Assembly: GCA_945885345.1 (NCBI GenBank)
Contig: CAMCYP010000019.1
Location: 1 to 64,000 of the forward strand
Source: Bordetella parapertussis
GTDB lineage: Bacteria > Pseudomonadota > Gammaproteobacteria > Burkholderiales > SG8-41
Length of the DNA: 64,000 nucleotides
Direction: 5' to 3'
Positions within the stretch are counted from its first letter, which is position 1. Each line of letters opens with the position of its first letter. The translations under genes and the position numbers were made by a program. The notes under the pieces are model-generated. The model saw nothing but the letters and a program-made list of their open reading frames with translations, was not told the DNA's origin and ran no database searches. This document shows positions 1-8,682 of the stretch, in pieces.

Positions 1-729
1 GCGTCCCTGTATGAGGCGGCACTGCGTGATGCGCCGCCGGCAGAGTCGCTGGAAGATGCAGAGACGGCGCTGGCCATCGACCAGACCCTGCGCCGGCTGC
101 CGGCCGGATGGACGCTGCCGGCAGCGCCGCGCCGCGCGCAATGGGCGCCACCGCAGGATCCTGCACGCGCGCAGGACGATCTCGAGTTTTCATGGGTCGG
201 TGAGACAGCGCGCCATGTCGGCAGCGTGGTGCACCGCTGGCTGCAGCGGATGGCCGAAGATGGTGTAACGCATTGGGATGCGTCGCGCATCGCTGCGCTG
301 GAACCCGCGATCCGCCACGCGCTGGCTGCGCAGGGTATCGGTGAGCACGATATCGCGGCGGCATCTGCGCGGGTCAGGCAGGCGCTGATCAATTGCGTCG
401 GGGATGCGCGAGGCCGCTGGGTGCTGGATGCGCATGCCGAGGGCCGCTCGGAATGGCGGCTGACCGGCATCACTGCCGGCCGGCTTGCCAACGTGGTGAT
501 CGACCGCACGTTTGTCGACACCGACGGCGCGCGCTGGATCATCGATTACAAGACCAGCGTGCATGAAGGTGCGGACACCGCGGCCTTCCTTGACAACGAG
601 CGCGAGCGTTATCGCGGCCAGCTCGAGCGTTATGCGGCACTGCTGCAGGCCGGCGGTGAGCGCATCCGGCTCGGACTTTATTTTCCGCTGCTCGGCGGCT
701 GGCGCGAGTGGGAGTATTTGCCGAAATAA
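1..729 (+). CDS. RecB/AddA-type exonuclease, C-terminal nuclease domain (5' partial)
   Basis: The frame is open from the first base, so only the last 242 residues are visible. They form a PD-(D/E)XK nuclease core: HVGSVVHRW (His near residue 72), an acidic DRTFVD segment, IIDYK with Asp182 and Lys184 as the metal and catalytic pair, and the Q-x3-Y motif GQLERY at Gln207-Tyr211. This order is typical of the nuclease domain closing AddA/RecB-type helicase-nucleases, which process double-strand DNA ends for recombination in the cytoplasm. The helicase part would lie before base 1 and cannot be checked, so a stand-alone RecB-like nuclease remains possible. The next gene, a solute-binding protein, starts 160 bases later and looks unrelated. 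Confidence 0.75.
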   Translation, partial: ASLYEAALRDAPPAESLEDAETALAIDQTLRRLPAGWTLPAAPRRAQWAPPQDPARAQDDLEFSWVGETARHVGSVVHRWLQRMAEDGVTHWDASRIAALEPAIRHALAAQGIGEHDIAAASARVRQALINCVGDARGRWVLDAHAEGRSEWRLTGITAGRLANVVIDRTFVDTDGARWIIDYKTSVHEGADTAAFLDNERERYRGQLERYAALLQAGGERIRLGLYFPLLGGWREWEYLPK

Positions 730-891
730 GTTCGCTGCCACAAGTGCGCCGCGACTGGGCCGGCCGTGGTTGCGGCAGCAGGCGATAACAATTAGCATGA
801 AACCCGCTTTGGCGGCCCCGCCATTTCGCGGTAATAATCAAAACGCAGTAACAATCAAACATAATCAAAATAAGCATCGAGGAGAACAGCA

Positions 892-1881
892 ATGATCACG
901 CGCACATTTTTTTCGGCTCTGGCGGTGTTGGCGCTTGCCGCCATCCAGCTCGCGCCCGCCACAGTGCAGGCGCAGGGAAAATTTCCGGAACGGACGATGC
1001 GGCTGGTAGTGCCGTTCGCCCCGGGCGGCGTCAATGACATTATCGGCCGGCGCTGGGCGCAGGAAATGTCGCGGGCGCTGGGCCAGAACATGATCGTCGA
1101 AAACCGCGCGGGTGCTTCGGGTGCGATCGGTGCGATGGAAGTGGTGCGCGCCAAACCTGACGGTTATACGCTGTTGATCGCCAACACCACGACGCATGTG
1201 CTCAATCCGCTGGCCAACAAGAATCTCGGCTACGACCCGCTGAAGGATTTCACCGCGCTGGGCATCATCACGCTGGTGCCGACCGGCATCGCCGTGCATC
1301 CGTCGATGCCGGTTAAAAACTTGAAGGCGCTGGCGGCGTTTGCGAAAAAGAATCCGGGGCAACTGTCCTTCGGTTCCGCCGGCACCGGCAGCATCACCCA
1401 CCTCACCGGCGAACTGTTCAAGAAACTCAATGGCAATCTGAACATCGTGCACGTGCCGTACAAAGGCGCAGGTCCTGGTCTTGCCGATCTGGTCGCGGGC
1501 CACATTCCCATGTACACGCCGACTATCAGCCCGGCGCCGCTGGAATATCACAAGTCGGGACGCATCCGCATGCTCGCCATCTGTTCTGAAGAGCGTCTGT
1601 CGGCGGTGCCCGATGTGCCGACTGCCGCGCAGGCCGGCATGCCGGAACTGGTGGTGCAGGCCTTCAATGCGATTTTCCTGTCGCCGGGTGTGCCGCGGCC
1701 GGTGCTGGATGTCCTGGTGCAGGCCAATCAGAAAGTCATGGCCAATGCAGCGATGCAGGAATTCCTGCGCAAGGCGGGCGCGGAACCGGTGACCACTTCG
1801 TCGCCGGAACGCGCCACACAATTCATCCAGAAAGAACTGCAGCGCTGGGGCCCGATCGTGCGTGAAACCACAATCGAGTAA
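892..1881 (+). CDS. Bug/TctC-family periplasmic solute-binding protein
   Basis: A 329-residue exported binding protein of the tripartite tricarboxylate transporter receptor (Bug) family, whose members capture small carboxylates or amides in the periplasm. Residues 1-27 form a signal peptide ending VQAQG. The mature protein shows the family hallmarks: MRLVVPFAPGG near the N-terminus, ENRAGASGAIG, PDGYTLLIANTTTHVLNP, and VPYKGAGPGLADLV in the middle. A Shine-Dalgarno (GAGGAGAA) lies just before the ATG. It is followed after 45 bases by a quinone-oxidoreductase-like gene in the same direction, probably co-transcribed. The ligand cannot be inferred. Family assignment is firm. Confidence 0.93.
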   Translation: MITRTFFSALAVLALAAIQLAPATVQAQGKFPERTMRLVVPFAPGGVNDIIGRRWAQEMSRALGQNMIVENRAGASGAIGAMEVVRAKPDGYTLLIANTTTHVLNPLANKNLGYDPLKDFTALGIITLVPTGIAVHPSMPVKNLKALAAFAKKNPGQLSFGSAGTGSITHLTGELFKKLNGNLNIVHVPYKGAGPGLADLVAGHIPMYTPTISPAPLEYHKSGRIRMLAICSEERLSAVPDVPTAAQAGMPELVVQAFNAIFLSPGVPRPVLDVLVQANQKVMANAAMQEFLRKAGAEPVTTSSPERATQFIQKELQRWGPIVRETTIE

Positions 1882-1905
1882 GCCTTCTTCGATTAACTGT
1901 AACAT

Positions 1906-1918
1906 ATTGTTTTTATTG
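1906..1918 (-). repeat. AT-rich dispersed motif, copy 1 (exact core)
   Basis: The minus strand reads the exact core CAATAAAAACAAT followed three bases later by TTA. It lies 24 bases after the stop of the Bug gene and just before the next start codon. It is one of seven copies in the window. Confidence 0.6.
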
Positions 1919-1926
1919 GATATTTT

Positions 1927-2898
1927 ATGAAATCCTGCTGGATCATCACCAAAGACCACAAAAACGTACTCGAATTTCGCGATGTGCCGCAGCCGCAGCC
2001 CAAGGCCGGCGAGATCGTCATCAAGGTGCATGCCACGGCGCTGAATCGCGGTGAACTGTTTGTCGGCGGCGTCGTGCATGGCGGTCCGGAGAAACTCGGT
2101 GGTGGCGAGGCTTCCGGTGTGGTGCATGCAATTGGTGATGGCGTGACCGGCGTCAAGGTCGGTGATGCGGTGTTCGGGCGCGTGCGCGGTGGTTTCGCGG
2201 AATACGCGGTGATGGATATCAAGCAGATGATGCCTAAGCCGGAACGCCTGTCATGGGAGCAGGCTGCGTCGGTGCCGGTCAGTTTCATCACCGCCTGGGA
2301 AATGATCTATCAGTTCGGCAAACTGCAGAAGGGCGAGACCATGCTGATCATGGGCGCCTCTTCCGGTGCCGGTGTGGCCAGCATCCAGCTGGCGAAACTG
2401 CTCGGCGCACGTTCCATCGGTACTTCGGGTTCACAGCAGAAACTGGATCAGCTGAAAGCCATCGGCCTTGATTTCGGCATCGCCACGCGCAAGCCGGATT
2501 TTGCCGACAAAGTGAAAGAGATCAATGGCGGCAAGGGCGTTGATCTGGTGATCAACGGTGTCGGCGGTTCGGTGTTTGCCGAATGCATGCGCACGCTGGG
2601 ATTCCGCGGGCGCCTTGCCACCGTCGGTTATGTCGATAACGTGTTCAAGGCCGAGATCGACCTCAATGCCGTGCACGCCTGGCGGCTGGAGATTTTTGGC
2701 GTGTCCAACGCGCACCTGCCGGTGGAAGGCAAGAACGAAGCCGCGCGCGGTTTCAGGCGCGATGTGCTGCCCGCACTGGCCGATGGCCGCATTGCGCCGC
2801 TGGTTGACAAGGTCTACAGCTTTGACGAGCTGCCGGCGGCAAAGGAGCGCATGGACAGCAGCGCCATGGTCGGCAAGATCGTCGTGCGCGTCGCCTGA
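1927..2898 (+). CDS. Zinc-independent alcohol dehydrogenase / quinone oxidoreductase-like MDR protein
   Basis: A 323-residue medium-chain dehydrogenase/reductase. The GroES-like N-terminal half has ALNRGELFVGG and GGGEASGVVHAIGDGV. The Rossmann half carries the nucleotide-binding glycine motif GASSGAGVASIQLAKLLG near residue 145. The zinc-binding cysteines of alcohol dehydrogenases are absent, which points to the NADPH:quinone oxidoreductase/enoyl reductase branch. Such enzymes use NADPH to reduce quinones or activated double bonds in the cytoplasm. The start is an ATG after an AT-rich spacer with no strong Shine-Dalgarno. It follows a Bug gene and may act on the compound that protein imports, which is inference. 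A nested inverted repeat with a T-run follows the stop. Confidence 0.85.
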   Translation: MKSCWIITKDHKNVLEFRDVPQPQPKAGEIVIKVHATALNRGELFVGGVVHGGPEKLGGGEASGVVHAIGDGVTGVKVGDAVFGRVRGGFAEYAVMDIKQMMPKPERLSWEQAASVPVSFITAWEMIYQFGKLQKGETMLIMGASSGAGVASIQLAKLLGARSIGTSGSQQKLDQLKAIGLDFGIATRKPDFADKVKEINGGKGVDLVINGVGGSVFAECMRTLGFRGRLATVGYVDNVFKAEIDLNAVHAWRLEIFGVSNAHLPVEGKNEAARGFRRDVLPALADGRIAPLVDKVYSFDELPAAKERMDSSAMVGKIVVRVA

Positions 2899-2905
2899 TA
2901 CCGAT

Positions 2906-2992
2906 CGTCATTCCGGACGTGTGCAGCGCGATCCGGAATCCAGGGGTGTTTGGTAGCTATTCTTCTGGATTCCGGCTTGCGCCGGAATGACG
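2906..2992. repeat. Nested inverted repeat (REP-like), possible terminator
   Basis: Outer arms CGTCATTCCGG (2906-2916) and CCGGAATGACG (2982-2992) enclose inner arms CCGGAATCCAG (2933-2943) and CTGGATTCCGG (2965-2975). A run of nine T follows, so it could end transcription of the dehydrogenase gene. A shorter relative lies at 55593-55619. The CATTCCGG...CCGGAATG pattern is a common intergenic repeat type in proteobacteria. Confidence 0.75.
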
Positions 2993-3047
2993 AAATTTTT
3001 TTTGATCGGTTTTCCTGGTATTTCCCGGTCGAAAGTGAACTGGCTCT

Positions 3048-3535
3048 TTAATCCGCTTTCGCGCCGGAGGCCTTGACCACGGCCGCCCATTTCGGAATTT
3101 CCGCTTCGATCAGTTTGCGGAATTCCTCGGGGGTGCCGGGATTGGTGTCCACGCCGGAAGCTGCCAGCCGGGTTTTCACGTCCTGCTGCGCCAACGTGTC
3201 GAGCGCGATCAGTTCCTTCACCGATTTTGCCGGCACACCGGGATTCAGCACCAGCACATTTGGACTGTCGCCGACGCGCGCGATCATGGTGAATCTGTTC
3301 AGCGGGTGATAGTTGAGTTTCGAATACAGGCTGTAATTGATCGCCTGGGTGCCGATGGTGCCCATGAAAATCGTATAACCATCGGGCGGGCTTTTTGCTG
3401 TCAGTTCCGCGGCAATGTTGCCGCCGGCGCCGGCTGCGATCACATCGGCGGCGCTGCCGACCGGGAACGGGGTCAGCATGCGTACCGCGCGGCCAGGGTG
3501 GCAGTGACGAGGGTATTCAGGGCAAAACGCAGCAT
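3048..3535 (-). pseudogene. Decayed Bug-family solute-binding protein gene
   Basis: On the minus strand an ATG at 3535, preceded by a GGAGGAG Shine-Dalgarno, encodes a signal-peptide start (MLRFALNTLVTATLAA) that hits a stop at 3473. A second frame then encodes mature Bug sequence (VRMLTPFPVGSAADVIA, PPDGYTIFMGTIGTQAINY). The junction has lost the signal cleavage region and shifted frame. After PAKSVKELIA the sequence jumps straight to a C-terminal segment (TPEEFRKLIEAEIPKW), so the central part of about 150 residues is missing. Intact relatives have 320-330 residues, while this one retains about 143 in its main frame. Two deletions in a short gene make a functional product unlikely. Confidence 0.85.
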
Positions 3536-3664
3536 GGCAACTCCTCCATTTTTTCTGTGATTCGCGCGCAGCCTAGCATGTCATCGCGCTGCACGCGGAG
3601 CGGGGTAAACTAGCCTTCGTTGCGGATGTCGCAAGCCATTACGATCAAATACAGGGAACCCGCC

Positions 3665-4918
3665 ATGAAAACAAAAAACACCGTCACCGTTCTTGCCGCC
3701 GCAGTCATTGCCGCCATCGCGCCTGCCGCATCAGCACAGCAGAAAGTCAATCCGCCGATCGCCACCTACTGGATGAGTATTGATACGTCATCCGGCCTGC
3801 CCACCGGCGGCGCGGGCGGTGGTGGCCCGTCGATGATGGATATCGGCCGCATGATGCTGGGCGGTGGTGCAGGTGGTGGCGGTGCCAACCGTTCGATGCT
3901 GCTCGAACTCGGTTCGCAGCGCAGCGCCAGCGGCACGCCGGCGGCCGCGCATGAAATTCCCGCCGGACTCAACATGGGTGCCAGCCTGCCGCTGGAAACG
4001 CCGCAGCGCGCGCCACGCCCCGAACCGCGCGAGGACGGCATGCCGGACAATTTTGAAAAGCCGCGCGGCCGCATGCTGATTTTCTGGGGCTGCGGCGAAC
4101 AGGCCGGTGCCGGGCAGCCGTACGTGATCGACTTCGCCAAGCTGGCGCAGGGCCAGGTACCGCAGGGCCTGTTCAGCCGGCGCGTCAATGTGCCGCGCGG
4201 CCCTTCGCAATCGCGCAGCAAAACCTACGGCGACTGGCCGAACCAGCGCGACAGCACGCGGGTTTCCGGCGACGGCAGCCTGCGCGGCGACCACACAGTC
4301 AAGGGCAACTACTCGCCGGACATCCGGTTTTCGCTGGCGGACAAATACGATTTCATGGAGCCGGTGAATCTGTCGAGTCGAAAATCCGCTGGTGGCGGCA
4401 TGAACGTGTCATGGAACAGCGTCGCCAACGCGCAGGGTTATTTCGCGACGGCGATGGGCAGCGGCAAAAGCGGCGGCGAGGATGTGGTGATCTGGAGTTC
4501 CAGCAACACGCGCGAATTCGGCGAGTCGCTGATGACCTGGCTGCCGCCGTCGGAAGTGGCGCGACTGATCCGCGAAAAAGTCGTGCTGTCGCCTTCGACC
4601 ACCGAATGCACGGTGCCCGCGCAGTTTGTCGCGGCAGCACCTTCGGCCTTCATCCGCTTCATTGCCTATGGCGAGGAAGCCAATTTTATGCAGCCGCCGC
4701 GGCCGCAGGATCCCAAGGTGGCGTGGAATCCGGACTGGGCGGTCAAGGTGCGCCTGAAATCCACGACGTCTTCCATCCTCGGTGAAGACGGCATGTCGGG
4801 CGCTGGCAGTACCTCAGGCTCGCGCAGCGATGCGCCTGCAGACAGCGGCAGCAACGCGCCGGCAGTCGATCCGGTGCAGGAAGGCCTGAAAGCGCTGAAA
4901 GGTCTTTTTGGAAGATGA
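3665..4918 (+). CDS. Exported Gly-rich hypothetical protein
   Basis: A 417-residue protein starting at the ATG that gives a clean signal peptide (MKTKNTVTVLAAAVIAAIAP, cleavage after ASA near residue 25). I do not recognise a family. Residues 45-75 are glycine- and methionine-rich (GGAGGGGPSMMDIGRMM, then GGGAGGGG). The middle contains GRMLIFWGCGEQAGAGQPYV and two predicted beta-rich stretches, including MNVSWNSVANAQGYFATAMG, which resembles a fibronectin-III or jellyroll strand pattern by eye only. The C-terminus is a Ser/Gly/Asp-rich tail ending EGLKALKGLFGR. It is likely periplasmic or surface-associated. Neighbours give no functional clue. An in-frame ATG 45 bases upstream exists but would precede the signal peptide and is less likely. 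Confidence 0.8.
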   Translation: MKTKNTVTVLAAAVIAAIAPAASAQQKVNPPIATYWMSIDTSSGLPTGGAGGGGPSMMDIGRMMLGGGAGGGGANRSMLLELGSQRSASGTPAAAHEIPAGLNMGASLPLETPQRAPRPEPREDGMPDNFEKPRGRMLIFWGCGEQAGAGQPYVIDFAKLAQGQVPQGLFSRRVNVPRGPSQSRSKTYGDWPNQRDSTRVSGDGSLRGDHTVKGNYSPDIRFSLADKYDFMEPVNLSSRKSAGGGMNVSWNSVANAQGYFATAMGSGKSGGEDVVIWSSSNTREFGESLMTWLPPSEVARLIREKVVLSPSTTECTVPAQFVAAAPSAFIRFIAYGEEANFMQPPRPQDPKVAWNPDWAVKVRLKSTTSSILGEDGMSGAGSTSGSRSDAPADSGSNAPAVDPVQEGLKALKGLFGR

Positions 4919-4953
4919 GCGGCCGCTGAATCGGGAAGCTCGGGCGGCGGATT

Positions 4954-6090
4954 TTATGTCTTCAGTTTGCGGTTAAGCAGCGAGCCGCCGCCCATCAGCG
5001 TTGCGCAGGTCCAGAAAATCGGCGCGACACCCATCGCCGCGCCGATCGCGCCAAACAGTGGCGGCACCACCACGTGCGCGCCATAACTGACCGCGAGCCG
5101 CATGGAAATCGATTCTGCTGCCCGCTCCGGCGGGCCGGCGTTGAAGGCGAGTATCATCGACAGCGGCTGGCCGCAACCGAGGCCCAGGCCCAGCGCGAAC
5201 GCCACCGCTGCGAGCAACAATGCGCTGTTGGTCAGCGGAAACATCATGAAGGCGATGCCTGACATCGCCAGTGCGCCGGCAAGCATCGCGCGTTCACCAT
5301 AGCGTTTGCTGATCGGCGGGATCGCCAGCCTTGTGATGAAGGCTGCGGCACCAAAGGCGCCCATGATCAGGCCGATGGTGGTGGCGGTGAATCCCAGGCT
5401 GTGGCCGTAGATCGGCATGTAGAGGTTGAACAGGTCGAGGCCGGTCATCACCGCAGCGTTCGACAGCAGTGCATTGCGCATGGCGGGCAGCGCCAGCAGG
5501 TCTTTCATGTTGCGCGGCGCCTGCGTCCCGGTATTGACGGGCGCGGTGTGCGGAATGGTGTGGCGCCGCGCCACCACCACCAGCCCGCACAGCGCCGGGA
5601 TCGCGGCCATGATCAAAAAAGTTGTCTGATGCGACAGCATGTCGATCGACAGTCCGACGATGATCGGGCCCAGCACTGATCCGGTGGATTCGCCGAGGCT
5701 GTAGTAGCTGAAATTGCTGGTGCGGGTTTCGGCCGTCGACAGCTTGCCGACCAGGCTCTGCGTTGCTACCACCCACAGCATGCTGGTGAAGCCCCACAGC
5801 GGCGCGACAATGAACAGAATGGTCAGCGACGGAAAGAAAAACGGCAGCAGCAGGCTGATGGTGTAGGCGCCGAGGCCCCAGTACATCAGCAGGCGGTTGT
5901 CGAAGCGGTCAGCGAGGCGACCGGCGGCGATGGCCAGCAAAAACGGCACCAGTCCATATAGCGCAAACAGGATGCCGGTTTCGAAGGGACCTGCGCCCAT
6001 GTTGACCGCATACAGGGTCATCAGGATGCGGCTGCCCTTCATCGTGATGAAGGTGATGCTGCAGAGTGAAAGAATCAGGACGAGCGGCAT
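4954..6090 (-). CDS. MFS transporter
   Basis: A 378-residue inner-membrane protein, hydrophobic throughout with the layout of a 12-helix major facilitator. After the first two helices comes GRLADRFDNRLLMYWG, matching the conserved loop 2-3 motif of the superfamily. A longer hydrophilic loop (HTIPHTAPVNTGTQAPRNMK) separates the two six-helix halves, and ISKRYGERAMLAG marks the equivalent loop of the second half. Substrate is unknown; this group includes both drug exporters and carboxylate permeases. It is transcribed towards the Gly-rich protein gene with only 35 bases between the stop codons. No regulatory gene is adjacent. Confidence 0.88.
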   Translation of the reverse strand: MPLVLILSLCSITFITMKGSRILMTLYAVNMGAGPFETGILFALYGLVPFLLAIAAGRLADRFDNRLLMYWGLGAYTISLLLPFFFPSLTILFIVAPLWGFTSMLWVVATQSLVGKLSTAETRTSNFSYYSLGESTGSVLGPIIVGLSIDMLSHQTTFLIMAAIPALCGLVVVARRHTIPHTAPVNTGTQAPRNMKDLLALPAMRNALLSNAAVMTGLDLFNLYMPIYGHSLGFTATTIGLIMGAFGAAAFITRLAIPPISKRYGERAMLAGALAMSGIAFMMFPLTNSALLLAAVAFALGLGLGCGQPLSMILAFNAGPPERAAESISMRLAVSYGAHVVVPPLFGAIGAAMGVAPIFWTCATLMGGGSLLNRKLKT

Positions 6091-6184
6091 GGTGTGTGCC
6101 GATTATAACGGCGCGCGCGCAGCAGAATCGCTGCGACCATATTACGGATTATCGAGGGTAAATGCGGGGCCGAACAAACTGGCC

Positions 6185-6254
6185 GTGAATCAGTCGACGT
6201 GAATCAATCGACGTGAATCAGTCGGCGTGAATCAGTCGAGGTGATTCAGGCGAG
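6185..6254. repeat. 14-bp tandem repeat, five copies
   Basis: Five head-to-tail 14-base units related to GTGAATCAGTCGAC, differing at one to three positions; the last is the most diverged. The array overlaps the last codons and stop of the patatin gene on the minus strand, so it is mostly 3' untranslated sequence. Confidence 0.85.
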
Positions 6255-7250
6255 GTGCTTGGTCAGTACAAAAGAGGAGCGCGTGCCGATGTGGCGGAAG
6301 TTGCGGCGCAGCCAGTCGCCGGCGCGGTCGCGGCCTTCCTTGCGCAGCGCGGCGATGAAGCCGGCATCGGTGTTGAGCCGGCTGCTGACGTTGAGCCGGT
6401 TCATGTAATCCTCGGCGTCGATCATGTGCAGGTTCAAGCGGCGTAATTTGCGATCGAGCCGGCCCAGCGACCAACGGTCGCGTTCCGCTTCCTGCTTGGC
6501 GAGCGCGATGCCTTCCAGTTCGGAAGCCGCTGCCGCGTTGAAACTGATTTCCGTCAGGCGCTGGCGGATTTCGTCGGCGGTGGCCGGCGCATCCTGGCGG
6601 CGCCGCGGGTTGACGGCGACGATCAGCATGTCCGGCGCGTCGCAGTGATAAATCAACGGACGCAGCGGCGGATTGGCAGTGAGTCCGCCGTCCCAGTAGG
6701 CTTCACCGTCGATGACCACCGGCTGGTTGAACGAGGGCAGGCAGGCCGAGGCCAGCAACACGTCGAGCGAGACTTCAGGCGTTGCAAAAATCCGCGCGCG
6801 GCCGGTGGCGATTTGCGTGGCGGCGACAAACAGCCTGATCGGGCTGTCCTCGCGGAACACGCTGAAGTCGACCTGCGCGGCGAGCACATCGCGCAGCAGG
6901 TTGAGGTTGAGCGGATTGATCTGTCCGGGAGTCAGGAAGCGCGACAGGAACATCAGCGCATCCATGGTCGGGCCGGCCTTGCGGCCCGCCGGGTCGAAAG
7001 TCCAGCCGCCCGGCGGCGTGGTCGCCACCATGCGTTGCCAGAAATCTTCCAGCGCGCGGATGCCGCCTTCGCGGCCGCCCTTGGCGTAGCCGTGGGCGAG
7101 TACTGTGGCGTTGATCGCGCCGGCACTGGAGCCGCTGATGCCTTCGATGACGATGCGCTCGTCTTCGAGCAGGCGTTCCAGCACGCCCCAGGTGAACGCG
7201 CCGTGGGAGCCACCGCCCTGCAGCGCGAGGGTTACGCGTTTTTCAGGCAT
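6246..7250 (-). CDS. Patatin-like phospholipase
   Basis: A 334-residue serine hydrolase of the patatin family, which cleaves acyl chains from phospholipids with a Ser-Asp dyad. The oxyanion-hole motif GGGSHGAF is at residues 12-19, the nucleophile elbow GSSAG at 40-44 (Ser42), and the aspartate motif DGG at 187-189. All catalytic elements are intact. The C-terminal third is basic and arginine-rich. No signal peptide is visible, so it is probably cytoplasmic. A small gene lies 51 bases upstream in the same direction and may share its promoter. The stop falls inside a 14-bp tandem repeat. RssA-like bacterial patatins are of similar size. Confidence 0.92.
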   Translation of the reverse strand: MPEKRVTLALQGGGSHGAFTWGVLERLLEDERIVIEGISGSSAGAINATVLAHGYAKGGREGGIRALEDFWQRMVATTPPGGWTFDPAGRKAGPTMDALMFLSRFLTPGQINPLNLNLLRDVLAAQVDFSVFREDSPIRLFVAATQIATGRARIFATPEVSLDVLLASACLPSFNQPVVIDGEAYWDGGLTANPPLRPLIYHCDAPDMLIVAVNPRRRQDAPATADEIRQRLTEISFNAAAASELEGIALAKQEAERDRWSLGRLDRKLRRLNLHMIDAEDYMNRLNVSSRLNTDAGFIAALRKEGRDRAGDWLRRNFRHIGTRSSFVLTKHLA

Positions 7251-7301
7251 GGTCTTCCCCGACCGGCATGGCCGGCGTGCCCCGTGTGGGCGGCGGGCGG
7301 G

Positions 7302-7520
7302 TCAGGCGGTGGGGCCGAGACGACGCGAAGTCGGTGCCTGCGGCTTGATCTCGACGTTGCCGAACAGGCTGCGCACGGCGTCCATGGCTTCCAGCATCAG
7401 CTCGGCGATGTATTCGCCGCGGCGGATGGCGGCTTCGGCGCGGAGGCGGTCGTAGGCGTTCAGCGGGATGCGATCCAGCGGGTTACTGGAGAGGGGGGTA
7501 TTCAGATTAGTCGTGCTCAT
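7302..7520 (-). CDS. Small conserved-looking hypothetical protein (72 aa)
   Basis: A 72-residue protein preceded by a good Shine-Dalgarno (AAGGAGCC seven bases before ATG), which supports translation. The N-terminus is Ser/Asn/Pro-rich and the middle is a predicted helix with ARRGEYIAEL-like charge pattern (RLRAEAAIRRGEYIAELM). The tail is polar with EIKPQAPTSRR. It resembles the short helical proteins often found as single-domain orphans in proteobacteria, but I cannot name a family. It lies directly upstream of the patatin gene on the same strand and is probably co-transcribed with it. Codon use matches the neighbours. Confidence 0.65.
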   Translation of the reverse strand: MSTTNLNTPLSSNPLDRIPLNAYDRLRAEAAIRRGEYIAELMLEAMDAVRSLFGNVEIKPQAPTSRRLGPTA

Positions 7521-7841
7521 TTGAGGCTCCTTTTGTATTGCTACACAATAATTAAACTAATATGAAAATTTAAATATATTTCATACAGTTACGATACTGA
7601 TTAGAGCACATCCAGAATTAAATGTTGCATCGCAATAGCTGTTAATTATTGACACATTCAATTGAGAAATCTTGCGGTTCTTGCCCGAATTTGGCGCAAC
7701 AGGCCAGGCTTGGTGCGTCCATAGGGTGGGTTTTGTGTGGAAAGTCACGGGGATGCGCCGGGTAGGGCAAGCGTGACCCGGGGCAGTGCGCCGCACCGCT
7801 TCAGGGTGGCCGGCCGCAGCGGCGCCATGCATCATTACGCC
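7521..7841. other. Intergenic region, AT-rich, no gene seen
   Basis: About 320 bases between the divergent small gene (minus) and the sirtuin gene (plus). Bases 7530-7670 are AT-rich and probably hold the promoters for both sides. I see no clear hairpin or gene; open frames here are short or antisense to the sirtuin. Confidence 0.6.
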
Positions 7842-8615
7842 ATGACCGAAAATAAGGAATTCGCCACCATCCGCAGCTGGGTTGATGCCGCGCAGCGCAT
7901 CGTGGTACTCACCGGTGCGGGGATTTCCACCGATTCCGGCATCCCGGACTTCCGTGGTCCGCGCGGCGTGTGGACCCTCAATCCCAAGGCGGAAAAAATG
8001 TCGGACATCCGCCATTACGTCTCTGATCCCGAAGTACGCCGCCTGTCCTGGCAATCACGTCTCGCGCATCCGGCCTGGACCGCAGCACCCAATGCCGGCC
8101 ATCGCGCACTGGCCGCACTCGAAGCGCAGGGCAAGCTGCATGCACTGATCACGCAGAACATCGACGGCCTGCACCAGCGTGCCGGTGTGTCAGAAGACAG
8201 GGTCATCGAAGTGCACGGCACGCTGCACACGGTGATGTGCCTCAACTGCGGCTGGCGCGGGGCTATGCAGGAAACCCTGGATCGGGTGCGCGCCGGTGAA
8301 GAAGATCCGGCGTGCCTCGAATGCAGTGGCCTGCTGAAAAGCGACACCATCTCTTTCGGTCAGCAACTGATACCCGCAGTGATTGAACGGGCAATGAACG
8401 TCGCCAGTGAAGGCGATCTGTTCATCGCCATCGGTTCTACATTGCAGGTTTATCCGGTGGCAGCGGCAGTGCCGCGTGCGCTGGATGCCGGTGCACGGCT
8501 GCTGATCATCAATGCCGAGGCGACGCAGTTTGATGAGGTGGCGGATGCGGTGCTACGGGTGCCGATTGGTGAGGTGTTGCCGGGGTTGTGCGGCTCGACA
8601 ATTTTAAATGGGTAA
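7842..8615 (+). CDS. Sirtuin, NAD-dependent protein deacylase
   Basis: A 257-residue Sir2-family enzyme that removes acyl groups from lysines using NAD. GAGIST is at residues 25-30, then DSGIPDFRG (31-39), TQNIDGLHQRAG (104-115) and the catalytic His125 in VHGTLH. A zinc ribbon has Cys133, Cys136, Cys158 and Cys161. All key residues are present. I chose the ATG at 7842 (MTENKEF) because homologues start shortly before the GAGIS motif; ATG 7827 is also possible, and neither has a strong Shine-Dalgarno. CobB-like enzymes of this type regulate acetyl-CoA synthetase in other bacteria, but no such target is in the window. Confidence 0.92.
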   Translation: MTENKEFATIRSWVDAAQRIVVLTGAGISTDSGIPDFRGPRGVWTLNPKAEKMSDIRHYVSDPEVRRLSWQSRLAHPAWTAAPNAGHRALAALEAQGKLHALITQNIDGLHQRAGVSEDRVIEVHGTLHTVMCLNCGWRGAMQETLDRVRAGEEDPACLECSGLLKSDTISFGQQLIPAVIERAMNVASEGDLFIAIGSTLQVYPVAAAVPRALDAGARLLIINAEATQFDEVADAVLRVPIGEVLPGLCGSTILNG

Positions 8616-8682
8616 TAAAAACAGATGTTTAGTTGTGTATTTCAGTTTGCTTTAGAATTTCCGAAATTGCACCGGGGGGGTG

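Noticed and set aside
865-2127. Long open frame on the minus strand opposite the first Bug gene
   Set aside because: It is antisense to a gene with clear family motifs, has low-complexity Arg/His-rich translation and no Shine-Dalgarno; a product of high GC codon bias.
8613-8625. Possible eighth copy of the AT-rich motif after the sirtuin stop
   Set aside because: TAATAAAAACAGA has three mismatches to the core and no TTA at the fixed distance, so I did not count it.
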